A DNA stretch of 33,190 bases from the NCBI GenBank assembly GCA_905234045.1, contig CAJOGS010000011.1:1-33190 (forward strand), in the 5' to 3' direction. Position numbers and translations under genes: made by a program. The notes under the pieces are model-generated. The model was not told the origin of the DNA. It saw only the letters and a list, made by a program, of their open reading frames with translations, and ran no database searches. Shown here piece after piece: positions 33,131 through 33,190 of this stretch (positions are counted from its first letter, which is position 1; each line of letters starts with the position of its first letter). This DNA comes from an uncultured Selenomonadaceae bacterium. GTDB lineage: Bacteria > Bacillota > Negativicutes > Selenomonadales > Selenomonadaceae.

Positions 33131-33185
33131 CATAAGCAATTCTTTGATACAATAAGTTTGAAAAAGCTTGAAAGGATTGCTTATG
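33131..33185 (+). promoter_or_regulatory. Inverted repeat covering ribosome site and start codon of the edge gene
   Basis: cataagcaattcttt (33131-33145) is complementary to aaaggattgcttatg (33171-33185), 15 pairs with one G-T. The right arm contains the ribosome site and the ATG, so a transcript from outside would hide the start. A start inside the loop (possible -10 tacaat, 33148-33153) would omit the left arm. This is a known control scheme for transposases such as those of IS10 and IS50. Confidence 0.6.
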
Positions 33186-33190
33186 TCAAA
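33183..33190 (+). CDS. First codons of a gene leaving the window (probable transposase)
   Basis: ATG TCA AA after aaagga. Only two full codons are visible (MS, then an incomplete codon). The call rests on the position just inside a transposon-like end. Confidence 0.4.

Larger units (their letters stand above)
33095..33190 (+). mobile_element. Left end of a probable insertion sequence (IS5-like by ends, tentative)
   Basis: The end reads ctaggtgctgttggtaaaat, the same type as the MITE-like ends elsewhere. A ribosome site aaagga and an ATG at 33183 follow, running off the window. The fit of the ends to a YTAR-type target (CTAG, TTAG, CTAA) suggests an IS5-like family, but no transposase sequence is visible, so this is inference. 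Confidence 0.45.

Overview
The window looks like chromosome of an anaerobic, flagellated, AT-rich bacterium of the Negativicutes (Selenomonas/Anaerovibrio/Quinella-like). This is inferred from gene content: a two-subunit class I fumarase, a type-B fumarate reductase/succinate dehydrogenase, a Na+-pumping decarboxylase beta/gamma pair, NiFe-hydrogenase maturation genes and a flagellar basal-body cluster. Together these suit succinate/propionate fermentation. I cannot fix the species.

Layout: (1) 1-3504, minus strand: the start of a UPF0210 (PFL-like) gene running off the left edge, then an HlyD-type adaptor and an ABC-2 permease fused to a universal-stress-protein domain. (2) 3968-5495, plus: gamma and beta subunits of a Na+-translocating decarboxylase. 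(3) 6127-11032, minus: fumA-fumB-sdhC-sdhA-sdhB, the malate-to-fumarate-to-succinate module. (4) 11120-14569: a small secreted protein and a low-molecular-weight phosphatase (minus), then a frameshifted lipoprotein, a small leucine-rich-repeat protein and a CstA-type transporter (plus). (5) 15307-17107, plus: hypB, a MntA-HepT toxin-antitoxin pair and a hydrogenase maturation protease, tightly packed. (6) 17551-18528: a lipoprotein and a small orphan gene. (7) 18600-23975, minus: a GltD-like oxidoreductase, mnmA, a receptor-tip-only chemotaxis protein, and a decayed Tat-exported carboxylesterase. (8) 24124-28460, minus: flgB-flgC-fliE-fliF-fliG. (9) 29186-32962: a lipid kinase (minus), then a diguanylate cyclase and a PTS cellobiose-type EIIC (plus). 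The right edge holds the first ~100 bases of a probable insertion sequence.

The most unusual content is between the genes. At about 15 places there are arrays of degenerate 7-8 bp units (such as tagtgtgg), usually followed by a complementary array, so that they can fold as long imperfect hairpins. In eight genes the TAG stop codon is itself a unit of the array, and in several gene pairs the other end runs directly into a near-identical ribosome-binding-site leader of the next gene. A second family of MITE-like elements with ends like tTAGtGCGTGTTGAAAAA is interleaved with them and nested inside them. The window also carries two partial gene copies, the 5' end of mnmA and the 3' end of the lipid kinase gene, each close to its intact parent.
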